Assembly: GCA_030613835.1 (NCBI GenBank)
Contig: JAUWLH010000084.1
Coordinates: forward strand, 1-6,635
Direction: 5' to 3'
From: Candidatus Bathyarchaeota archaeon
GTDB lineage: Archaea > Thermoproteota > Bathyarchaeia > TCS64
Length of the DNA stretch: 6,635 bases
Part shown: one piece after another, positions 1 to 5,472 of the stretch
How positions within the stretch are numbered: position 1 is the stretch's first letter
How the letters are laid out: each line of letters opens with the position of its first letter
Notes under the pieces: generated by a model
Told to the model about the DNA's origin: nothing
Database searches by the model: none
What the model saw: the letters and a program-made list of their open reading frames with translations, nothing else
Translations under genes and position numbers: made by a program

Positions 1-1676
1 TAGGCACACAAATCGCCACCTGGCATAGGGATATATTCCAGCTGCCCAACCCGTTTATAGCCTAAATAAGTTGATTTTATTATCTCTCCACCCCAAATTT
101 GCCCATCTTCACCGTATCCGGCCCCATCTAAGGCGATTCCAAGCACTTCCTCGTCATTGATGCCATTTTCGGCCATGACAGATGTGATATGAGCATGATG
201 ATGCTGTGATCTCACGAGCGGGACCCCCATTTCCTTTGACATCACCTCAGCCATCTGTGATGTCATATAGCCAGGATGGAGGTCACAGGCCATCACATCG
301 GGATTACATGTGATATTAAGGAGGTCACGCATGCTCTGGACAGCCTTTTTCTCTGATTCAAAAGCTTCAAGGCTGGTAATATCGCCTAGGTACTGGGTCA
401 TAAACACTTTTCCGTTCGTCCCTATTGCAGCGGCGTTCCTCAACTCAGCGCCTAAAGCAATTCCAATGCCCTTGCTTATCGGAATATCAATTGGATCCGG
501 TATGTATCCACGCGACCGGCGGGTAAAGGCAGGCTCTCCCCGAATAACCCGGAGAACCGAGTCATCTGACCTATTGATTATGTCCCTGTTGTGTAGCAGG
601 AAGTAATCGGCCAGACCCCAAAGCTCATTGAAGGCAGCCGCGTTTGTGATGGCCATAGGCAGACCACGCCTGTTTCCGCTCGTCATGACCAGTGCAGGCT
701 CATCTAGACGCTTGAAGAGCATCGTCTGGATACCCGTGTATGGCAGCATCACCCCAACGGTGTCCAAGCCCGGCGCGACCAGATCGGAGATCACCCTGTG
801 CCTCTTCCTTAGCAGGACAATGGGCCTCTTCCAGCCCTGGAGGAAACCTTCCTCGACTCTGTTCAATTTAGCATAGGATCGAATGGTGTCAATATCGGGG
901 GACATCAACGCGTATGGCTGGTTTTTACGGCCCTTCCTACGCCTGAACTCCTCCAGAACATCGTCCCTCGTGGCCAGCGAGACAAGGTGTATGCCACCTA
1001 TCCCTTTGATGGCCACTATATTTCCCTCCATGAGGAGCTTTGCGGTTTCCGTAAACAGGTCCTTTGAATCGATCGATGCACCTGAGGCATCGTAGAGGCT
1101 CATCCTAGGGCCGCATACACTGCATGTGATGCCCTGGGCATCGAACCTCCTGTCCAGGGGATCGTAATAGTCCCTCTGGCAGTGCCTGCACATGGGAAAG
1201 TCATGCATGTGCGTCCTCTCCCTGTCGTAGGGAAGGGCCTTGACAGACGTGAACCTGGGGCCACACCAGGCGCAGGCGGTGAAAGGGTACTCATACCACC
1301 TGCCCTTTGGATCTATCATGTCCCTGAGGCACTCCGGGCAGATTCCGATGTCAGGCGGGTAAATACCCGAGGCCACCTTTCCCGTGATCTTGCTCTTGTC
1401 AATAAGAAACTTGTCAAACCTACCCCTGAATGGACTGAAAGCGTGAAGAATATCCTCGATATCAGAGACCTCTGGGGCGTGCTCTCGAATATCAACGAGG
1501 AACCTTGCGATCGAGTCCTCCGAGCCCTCGATGATGATCTCGACGCCTGCATCACCCAGGTTGATGACGTATCCCAGAAGCCCGTTCTTGACAGCCATCC
1601 TGTAAATGAAGGGCCTGAAACCGACGCCCTGGACCCTGCCTGTGATGTTGATCTTTGCCTCGATCTTTCCTCTCAA
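1..1676 (-). CDS. hypF: [NiFe]-hydrogenase maturation carbamoyltransferase HypF (3' end outside window)
   Basis: HypF makes the carbamoyl group that becomes the cyanide ligands of [NiFe]-hydrogenase: it hydrolyses carbamoyl phosphate, adenylates the carbamate and passes it to the HypE C-terminal cysteine. About 558 residues are visible of a usual ~750, so the end of the Kae1-like domain is missing. Domains in order: acylphosphatase (1-95) with GRVQGVGFRPF at 13-23 (Arg21) and catalytic-type Asn39; two zinc-finger pairs with Cys113/116/135/138 and Cys163/166/185/188; a YrdC/Sua5-like domain (~200-390) containing KGIGGIHL and MTSGN; then the Kae1-like domain with ACDLHPGY, the metal-site motif QHHHAHI (491-497) and LDGAGYGEDGQIWGGE. 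The frame is open throughout. The start is TTG at 1676: an in-frame TGA lies two codons upstream and the acylphosphatase motif begins by residue 13, so no later start fits. No other hyp or hydrogenase gene is in the window. Family assignment is very secure; the start is likely. Confidence 0.96.
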   Translation of the reverse strand, partial: MRGKIEAKINITGRVQGVGFRPFIYRMAVKNGLLGYVINLGDAGVEIIIEGSEDSIARFLVDIREHAPEVSDIEDILHAFSPFRGRFDKFLIDKSKITGKVASGIYPPDIGICPECLRDMIDPKGRWYEYPFTACAWCGPRFTSVKALPYDRERTHMHDFPMCRHCQRDYYDPLDRRFDAQGITCSVCGPRMSLYDASGASIDSKDLFTETAKLLMEGNIVAIKGIGGIHLVSLATRDDVLEEFRRRKGRKNQPYALMSPDIDTIRSYAKLNRVEEGFLQGWKRPIVLLRKRHRVISDLVAPGLDTVGVMLPYTGIQTMLFKRLDEPALVMTSGNRRGLPMAITNAAAFNELWGLADYFLLHNRDIINRSDDSVLRVIRGEPAFTRRSRGYIPDPIDIPISKGIGIALGAELRNAAAIGTNGKVFMTQYLGDITSLEAFESEKKAVQSMRDLLNITCNPDVMACDLHPGYMTSQMAEVMSKEMGVPLVRSQHHHAHITSVMAENGINDEEVLGIALDGAGYGEDGQIWGGEIIKSTYLGYKRVGQLEYIPMPGGDLCA

Positions 1677-1703
1677 GGGGTATCAAGTTCTAGTCGAACT
1701 GCG

Positions 1704-1714
1704 TAATTTAAACT
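1704..1714 (-). promoter_or_regulatory. TATA-like box of hypF
   Basis: Read on the minus strand the segment is AGTTTAAATTA, with TTTAAA at 1712-1707. Its centre lies about 33 bases before the TTG start at 1676, so archaeal spacing predicts a transcript beginning only a few bases before the start, i.e. nearly leaderless. No Shine-Dalgarno-like sequence precedes the TTG, in agreement with this. Assigned from position and composition only. Confidence 0.5.
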
Positions 1715-1735
1715 CTAAGCTTGAGAAATAATCAT

Positions 1736-1751
1736 GTAAACAAGTAAACAA
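1736..1751. repeat. Tandem GTAAACAA repeat, candidate operator
   Basis: Two perfect, abutting copies of GTAAACAA (1736-1743 and 1744-1751). They lie between the divergent hypF and membrane-regulator genes, about 25-40 bases upstream of the hypF TATA-like box. On the minus strand this reads TTGTTTACTTGTTTAC, closely matching the ACTTGTTTAC units of the array at 5388-5419, with the same 8-base period. A further related partial palindrome, TAACAAGTTA, is at 1780-1789. I infer a shared regulator, most simply the RHH protein at 4927-5367. Confidence 0.5.
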
Positions 1752-1825
1752 TCCGAACTGGGTGTGATTGTTTCATAGATAACAAGTTAGGGAAGGTTCC
1801 GTGGATTGTCCTGGTTTCGATACTG

Positions 1826-1832
1826 TAATTAA
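1826..1832 (+). promoter_or_regulatory. Possible TATA-like box of the membrane-anchored regulator gene
   Basis: TAATTAA is centred about 35 bases before the ATG at 1864, which would place transcription initiation within about 10 bases of that start. It is the most AT-rich heptamer near the start, but the match to a TATA box is modest. If the GTG at 1801 is the true start, this site lies inside the gene and is irrelevant. Confidence 0.3.
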
Positions 1833-1863
1833 CCTGTCTCCATCTGTCATATCAGGTAGCCCC

Positions 1864-2529
1864 ATGGAGATGATGTTCACCACCCTGTCCCTTTTCGTGG
1901 TCATGATAGTTGGTAGCTACATAGTGTACAAGCGCGTCGTCATGGCCCAGGCGGAGTACGAGGACAGCAAGGACGCGGTGCGGAACATCAGCTCGGGTTT
2001 CACGAGGCAGGTCAAGAGGATGGAATCGGAGCTTGACAGGATCGAGCGTGAGGCGCTTCAGGCAAAGTACATGGCCAATGAGGCCATGAACTCTGGCCGG
2101 GGGACGGGGGATGCGACCCTGAAGGGCCTTGAGAAGGTGATAGAGCTCTCCGACAGGGTTGACAACATCGAGTCCAGCATCGAGTCCATGCGTGGGGACC
2201 TCCAGAAGATAGCCGTGCAGCCGAGGATAGTTCATCAGGTTCCAGTTACAGCCCCAATCCCCGTGGAGGGCGACAATATTCTGCAGCAGATCACCGGCAC
2301 CGAGCTTGATGTCCTCAAGATGATAGTGGACCTTGGCGAGGGGACAGTTCCAGAAATAAAAGACGCTATCGGCAAGACCCGTGAACACACCGCCAGGCTC
2401 CTGAAGAAGCTCTACGAGAAGGGCTACATCGACAGGAACACCAGCAGCATGCCGTACAGGTACAGTATAAGGAAGGAGATAAGGGAGCTCATCCTAGGGC
2501 TGAACGAGGAGCCCGCGCTAGGTCTCTAA
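1864..2529 (+). CDS. Membrane-anchored coiled-coil protein with C-terminal winged-helix DNA-binding domain
   Basis: 221 residues from the ATG at 1864. A hydrophobic segment (residues ~5-22, around LSLFVVMIVGSYIVY) begins almost at the N-terminus and is followed by basic residues, so it should act as a signal anchor leaving the rest in the cytoplasm. Residues ~28-125 are strongly charged with heptad-like spacing (AQAEYEDSKD, ESELDRIEREA, DRVDNIESSIESM), i.e. a coiled coil broken by a Gly-rich turn. After a Pro-rich linker (VPVTAPIPVEG), residues ~145-212 form a MarR/ArsR-like winged helix, with TVPEIKDAIGKTREHTARLLKKLYEKGYI as helix-turn-helix and a short wing. I recall similar anchored winged-helix proteins in thaumarchaeal and bathyarchaeal genomes; none has a function I can name. 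The frame stays open to a GTG at 1801, adding 21 residues; the ATG gives the more usual short tail before the anchor. The gene diverges from hypF across repeats resembling the 5388 array. Confidence 0.85.
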   Translation: MEMMFTTLSLFVVMIVGSYIVYKRVVMAQAEYEDSKDAVRNISSGFTRQVKRMESELDRIEREALQAKYMANEAMNSGRGTGDATLKGLEKVIELSDRVDNIESSIESMRGDLQKIAVQPRIVHQVPVTAPIPVEGDNILQQITGTELDVLKMIVDLGEGTVPEIKDAIGKTREHTARLLKKLYEKGYIDRNTSSMPYRYSIRKEIRELILGLNEEPALGL

Positions 2530-2538
2530 ATTAAAATA
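2527..2538 (+). promoter_or_regulatory. TATA-like box of the cupin-DP1 unit
   Basis: TAAATTAAAATA overlaps the stop codon of the preceding gene and is centred about 29 bases before the cupin ATG at 2562, predicting a leaderless mRNA. No ribosome binding site precedes that ATG. The cupin and DP1 genes are 7 bases apart and DP1 has no separate box, so this probably drives both. Confidence 0.55.
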
Positions 2539-2561
2539 GGATCGTACCCCTAGACTGTTCT

Positions 2562-2903
2562 ATGCAGCCAACAACATGGGACGAGGCACCCCGCTTCGAG
2601 CCCTTTGAAGGAGTAGACATCCGTATAATTGGAAACGGAATGCATGCCACAATGTGTTACATTGTAATCCACCCCGGTGCGGTCGTAGACTGGCACGATC
2701 ACCCCCACGAGCAGATGGGTACCCTAATCTCAGGAGCAGGTGAGCTATCTACTAGGGACAAAACAGTCAAGGCAAAGCCCGGAGCGGCTTGGTTCATCCC
2801 GCCGCACGAGGAGCACAAGTTCGTGACAAAGGGCGATGAGCCAGCAGTCATCATCGAGACCTTCGCGCCTGCAAGGACTGACTACGTAATAAAGGCGAAG
2901 TAA
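2562..2903 (+). CDS. Small single-domain cupin protein
   Basis: 113 residues, a complete single cupin barrel (cupin_2 type). Motif 1 is PGAVVDWHDHPHEQMGTLISG, with candidate metal ligands His45, His47 and Glu50 or Gln51. Motif 2 is GAAWFIPPHEEHKF, with His85. The fold and metal site are therefore intact. The substrate cannot be read from sequence: members of this family act as small-molecule binders, isomerases or dioxygenases. There is no signal peptide or membrane segment, so it should be cytoplasmic. The ATG at 2562 lies about 29 bases after a TATA-like box and is probably leaderless. DP1 follows after only 7 bases (TAA, ACACCCT, ATG), suggesting co-transcription, but no functional link to replication is evident. 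Confidence 0.88.
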   Translation: MQPTTWDEAPRFEPFEGVDIRIIGNGMHATMCYIVIHPGAVVDWHDHPHEQMGTLISGAGELSTRDKTVKAKPGAAWFIPPHEEHKFVTKGDEPAVIIETFAPARTDYVIKAK

Positions 2904-2910
2904 ACACCCT

Positions 2911-4374
2911 ATGCTGTCCAAGGAACTCCATCCTATAGTACAAAAGGCGATGGCGGAGGGCTACCAGCTCACCCCCGATGCCTTCGCTCTCCTCAACGAG
3001 AGACCCGTAGATGAGGCCATCCTGTTGATGGAGGGAGCCATTAGGAGGGCTTATGGACAGTCCAATATTTTCATAATCGACGCCGAGTTCCTCACCAAAG
3101 AAACCGAGGTAAGGAAGCCAATGAAGCCAGTCCTGGCCATGAAGTCCGTGAACCGGCTTGAACTTATCCTACCCGAGGAGACCCAGTCAATAGGAAGTTC
3201 TGACGGGTACATCGACTACTTCAACAGCAGGTTCAAGCAACTTGAGGCGATAATCAAGCAGCGCCTGGACCTCAAGGACGCTATCCCCCTTGCCCAGGCG
3301 ATGAAACTGCCGCTGAAGACGAAATTCAAGGCCGTAGGGATAGTCACGGAGAAGAGCGCGAGGAATAACCGCCTATTCCTGGACCTAGAGGACATGGATA
3401 CCTCGACTCATGTGATGGTCGGTGGCGAGGATAACATCAAAAAGGGATTGGAGATCCTCATGGATCAGGTGATTTGCTTCGAGGGCACCCGTTTCAGGGA
3501 GAAGATGATGGTGGCCAACGAGCTCTACTGGCCTGACATTCCTATGCACAATATCAATAGGAGCAACGTCCCGGTATCGGTTGTCTTTATCGGTGATGTT
3601 CATATCGGTAGCATGCACTTTAGGGGTGATCTGTTCGAAAAGTTCATCAGGTGGCTCAATCAGGACCTCGGTCCCCAACCCAGCAAAGACCTGGCGTCCA
3701 CCGTGAAGTACGTCGTGATCGCGGGCGACCTCGTTGATGGGATAGGGATATACCCAAACCAGCTTGATGAGCTCACTATAACCACCCAGAAGGCACAATA
3801 CGAGGAGGCAGGAAAGCTCATCGCGAGGTTCCCGGATCACATCGAGACAATCATCATACCCGGCAACCATGACGCCGTAAGAAGAAGCCTCCCCCAGCCC
3901 ATCATCCCGAAGAGCTACGCACCAACACTTCACGCCAACCCAAATGTGCTCATGGCACCCAACCCAGTTTACGTTGACCTGAACACCGTGCGTATCCTAA
4001 TAGCACATGGTACCGCGCTTACTGATATCCTCGGTTCTACACCAGGACACGATTTCCACAACCCGGTGAACGCTGTTGAGCTGCTCCTAAAATGCAGGCA
4101 CATAGCACCCACATACGGAGAGACTACCCCAATAGCTCCCGAGAAGGTTGACCGACTTGTGATGAAACACATCCCGGACGTAGTGGTGATGGGGCACATC
4201 CACATCTACGAGTCAAAGAAGTACAAGGGCGTCACGTTGATCTCAAGCGGCAGCTTCCAGGACCAGACGCCTTTCCAAAAGAGGATGAAACTGGTTCCCA
4301 CGCCTGGAGTCCTTTCCGTATTCAACCTCAAGACACATGACCAGTATCCACTAGATCTTGAAAGACTGAACTAG
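2911..4374 (+). CDS. polB: DNA polymerase D small subunit DP1 (3'-5' exonuclease)
   Basis: 487 residues. DP1 is the proofreading exonuclease subunit of the archaeal heterodimeric replicase PolD; it pairs with the large subunit DP2, which is not in the window. Residues ~1-60 are helical and may form the small N-terminal domain. Residues ~135-210 look like the OB fold (FKAVGIVTEKS through MVANELYWPD). Residues ~222-480 are a calcineurin-like phosphoesterase. All expected metal-site motifs are present: GDVHIGS (Asp229, His231), AGDLVDG (Asp273), PGNHD (Asn319, His320, Asp321), AHG (His366) and GHIHIY (His429, His431), so it should be an active nuclease, unlike the inactivated eukaryotic B subunits. 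The length is near the short DP1s of TACK archaea as I recall them; many euryarchaeal DP1s are longer. The ATG at 2911 has no clear ribosome binding site and is probably coupled to the cupin gene. Its last 47 bases overlap the convergent DUF99 gene. Confidence 0.96.
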   Translation: MLSKELHPIVQKAMAEGYQLTPDAFALLNERPVDEAILLMEGAIRRAYGQSNIFIIDAEFLTKETEVRKPMKPVLAMKSVNRLELILPEETQSIGSSDGYIDYFNSRFKQLEAIIKQRLDLKDAIPLAQAMKLPLKTKFKAVGIVTEKSARNNRLFLDLEDMDTSTHVMVGGEDNIKKGLEILMDQVICFEGTRFREKMMVANELYWPDIPMHNINRSNVPVSVVFIGDVHIGSMHFRGDLFEKFIRWLNQDLGPQPSKDLASTVKYVVIAGDLVDGIGIYPNQLDELTITTQKAQYEEAGKLIARFPDHIETIIIPGNHDAVRRSLPQPIIPKSYAPTLHANPNVLMAPNPVYVDLNTVRILIAHGTALTDILGSTPGHDFHNPVNAVELLLKCRHIAPTYGETTPIAPEKVDRLVMKHIPDVVVMGHIHIYESKKYKGVTLISSGSFQDQTPFQKRMKLVPTPGVLSVFNLKTHDQYPLDLERLN

Positions 4375-4930
4375 TGCCCTTGGCAATCAGGCCAGCGATT
4401 CTTAACGCCTCGGGCATCCTACCATGAATGGCCTGTTCCCTCAGAACGTTCTCAGCGAATCCAACTGATCCACCTACTACCTCAAAGTAGATTGATGGAT
4501 GTTCCCCGATCTTGAGTTCGTGTATCCTACCTAATGCCTTATACCTCCTCCATCTCTCCCTCCAATCGGAGAAGTGTTTACGGAGCGCGTTTAACGTGGC
4601 ATCCATGTCAGGGTACTTGGACATGTAGACGATGATGGGCTTTTCGATCTCCCTGTAAACATACTCCACATCAACCACGTTGAACCCAGCGAACGTGGCA
4701 CCCCCAAGGACGATGACATCTATCTCCCAGTCCATGAGAATGTTTACAATGTTTACACCCGCGTCAAGGCCGTCCACTGTGATAGGAACAACCCTGAGAT
4801 CAAGCAACTCTGGTCCCTGTAAACATGTACAACAAAGGCTAGTGCGCTGGATATGCCTGCTTATCCCTCGCTGGAACGGCTCGAAGCTTCCGTCTTGAAC
4901 CCCTACTGCTACCGTAGAAACAGGTATCAA
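4328..4930 (-). CDS. DUF99 family protein (endonuclease V-like fold)
   Basis: 200 residues. It matches the DUF99 family, archaeal proteins related by fold to endonuclease V/RNase H-like nucleases. Landmarks: GVQDGSF (10-16) where the family usually reads G-[VI]-D-D-G-P-F; ITVDGLDA (50-57); IVLGGATFAGFNVVD (73-87) where many members have L-D-G; KPIIVYMSKYPD, then a helical KHFSDWRERW stretch. Two acidic positions expected near the fold's metal site are thus Gln12 and Gly76, so nuclease activity is doubtful; Asp13, Asp53 and Asp56 remain. Residues 33-36 are Cys-Cys-Thr-Cys, unusual for the family. The start is TTG at 4930: an in-frame TGA lies three codons upstream, and the TTG overlaps the TGA of the RHH gene as TTGA, so translation is probably coupled. 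The biological role of DUF99 is unknown to me. The 3' end overlaps DP1 in the opposite orientation. Confidence 0.88.
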   Translation of the reverse strand: MIPVSTVAVGVQDGSFEPFQRGISRHIQRTSLCCTCLQGPELLDLRVVPITVDGLDAGVNIVNILMDWEIDVIVLGGATFAGFNVVDVEYVYREIEKPIIVYMSKYPDMDATLNALRKHFSDWRERWRRYKALGRIHELKIGEHPSIYFEVVGGSVGFAENVLREQAIHGRMPEALRIAGLIAKGTSSVFQDLVDTGHVS

Positions 4931-5367
4931 TACTTGTCAAGTTTTCCTTGTATCTTGCACTTTATTAGGAATTGTGCGTACGCGGACCTAGGCACCTTTA
5001 CAGTACCGGACTTTACCTGTATCCTTGAGATCTGGGCCAGTGCGTTTTTGTCAACGTCTTTCTCGAATACAAGTCTACCGTTACTTTCTATGGCGAACGG
5101 CCCCATTTCCAGGGCTATTTCCTTGATATCTTCCTTAGAGAGACTTATTTCACCGTCGTCGTCGATGGCCAGAACGAATTCAGCGGAGTTAGCTAGTGCG
5201 CCACCGGATAAAATTGCGACGGACTCAGTCCCATCATTGTTGATGAACTGGTCGAGAGCTTTGTTGACTACATCAGCCACGGTCTTGCCGTCTTTTTTAG
5301 CCATGGTGAAGACCTCCATGTAAAGCTCGGTGTCTAATCCCCTTATAGCTACGGTTTTGCGTGGCAT
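4927..5367 (-). CDS. Ribbon-helix-helix (CopG/Arc-type) regulator with an unassigned C-terminal domain
   Basis: 146 residues. Residues 1-43 fit a ribbon-helix-helix: a basic beta strand (RKTVAIRGL), helix one (DTELYMEVFTMAKKDG), then KTVADVVNKALDQFIN as helix two, with the typical K-T-V-A-D-V-V-N turn. Such proteins dimerise and insert paired strands into the major groove, often cooperatively on repeated sites. Residues ~50-146 form a second region rich in short strands (SAEFVLAIDDDGEISLSKED, NGRLVFEKDVD, SGTVKVPRSAY), which I cannot assign; it may be a ligand or partner domain. The ATG at 5367 is preceded by GGTGAT with 9-base spacing, a clear archaeal ribosome binding site. The promoter region carries the 8-bp repeat array at 5388-5419, which suggests autoregulation. 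The DUF99 gene follows with a 4-base overlap. The RHH call is strong; target and function are inferred. Confidence 0.85.
   Translation of the reverse strand: MPRKTVAIRGLDTELYMEVFTMAKKDGKTVADVVNKALDQFINNDGTESVAILSGGALANSAEFVLAIDDDGEISLSKEDIKEIALEMGPFAIESNGRLVFEKDVDKNALAQISRIQVKSGTVKVPRSAYAQFLIKCKIQGKLDKY
4932..4942. repeat. ACTTG/CAAGT inverted repeat at the RHH-DUF99 junction
   Basis: ACTTGTCAAGT is a perfect inverted repeat with one central base. It uses the same half-sites as the array at 5388-5419 but with a 1-base rather than 4-base centre, and lies immediately upstream of the DUF99 TTG start inside the 3' end of the RHH gene. It may be chance or a weaker operator. Confidence 0.25.
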
Positions 5368-5376
5368 GTTTACTGT

Positions 5377-5382
5377 ATCACC
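5377..5382 (-). promoter_or_regulatory. Ribosome binding site of the RHH gene
   Basis: GGTGAT on the minus strand, 9 bases before the ATG at 5367. It is complementary to the AUCACC stretch near the 3' end of archaeal 16S rRNA and fixes the start of the RHH gene. It also shows that this mRNA has a leader, unlike the apparently leaderless hypF and cupin mRNAs. Confidence 0.65.
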
Positions 5383-5387
5383 AGATT

Positions 5388-5419
5388 ACTTGTTTACAAG
5401 TTTACTTGTTAACAAGTAT
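5388..5419. repeat. Phased 8-bp repeat array, candidate RHH operator
   Basis: Four contiguous 8-base units alternate in orientation: ACTTGTTT (5388), ACAAGTTT (5396), ACTTGTTA (5404), ACAAGTAT (5412). A fifth start, ACTTATAA at 5420, merges into the TATA-like box. Together they form overlapping palindromes: ACTTGTTTACAAGT (5388-5401, one mismatch pair), ACAAGTTTACTTGT (5396-5409, one mismatch pair) and the perfect 14-mer ACTTGTTAACAAGT (5404-5417). Contiguous short units in mixed orientation are the known operator style of the RHH omega repressor (7-bp units), so the adjacent RHH protein is the natural ligand. The array lies between the putative TATA box and the start of the RHH gene and just upstream of the TATA box for the winged-helix gene. 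Confidence 0.65.
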
Positions 5420-5429
5420 ACTTATAAGC
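5420..5429. promoter_or_regulatory. TATA-like box, possibly shared by the divergent genes
   Basis: ACTTATAAGC on the plus strand is close to an archaeal TATA box, and its near-palindromic core TTATAA reads equally well on the minus strand (GCTTATAAGT). For the winged-helix gene it predicts initiation near 5450, giving a leader of about 30 bases. For the RHH gene it predicts initiation near 5398, inside the repeat array, again with a leader of about 30 bases that includes GGTGAT. One box may serve both directions; I see no better alternative for either gene. Confidence 0.5.
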
Positions 5430-5451
5430 ATATCGGGGCTGTAAACATCTT

Positions 5452-5466
5452 GTCCCGAAAGGGGAC
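5452..5466 (+). other. Small hairpin in the leader of the winged-helix gene
   Basis: GTCCC (5452-5456) and GGGAC (5462-5466) pair around a GAAAG loop; a shifted fold gives CCC-GAAA-GGG with a GNRA-type tetraloop. It sits right after the predicted initiation point and a few bases before GGAG at 5469. It is short and could be incidental, or it could affect translation. Confidence 0.3.
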
Positions 5467-5468
5467 CC

Positions 5469-5472
5469 GGAG
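5469..5472 (+). promoter_or_regulatory. Ribosome binding site of the winged-helix gene
   Basis: GGAG lies 9 bases before the ATG at 5482, normal archaeal spacing, and follows the leader hairpin directly. It supports the ATG as the start. Confidence 0.5.

Noticed and set aside
310..606. Small plus-strand open frames at 310-606, 628-876 and 883-1095
   Set aside because: All are antisense to the intact hypF frame, whose YrdC-like and Kae1-like motifs cover the same bases.
1182..1706. A plus-strand open frame of 174 codons across the hypF 5' half
   Set aside because: It is antisense to the conserved acylphosphatase and zinc-finger region of hypF; its translation has no recognisable motif and no promoter or ribosome binding site.
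1852..2388. A minus-strand open frame of 178 codons opposite the membrane-anchored regulator
   Set aside because: The plus strand encodes an anchor, coiled coil and winged helix with coherent organisation; the minus frame gives a featureless His/Leu-rich product typical of an antisense shadow.
3385..3933. A minus-strand open frame of 182 codons inside DP1
   Set aside because: It lies opposite the phosphoesterase motifs of DP1 and has no family resemblance or initiation signals.
4853..5323. A plus-strand open frame of 156 codons opposite the RHH gene
   Set aside because: The minus strand has a clear RHH motif and a GGTGAT ribosome binding site; the plus frame is Ser-rich with no motif.
5388..5417. 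CRISPR-like or transposon-end repeats
   Set aside because: The units are only 8 bases long, contiguous and without spacers, and there is no cas gene, transposase or target duplication nearby.
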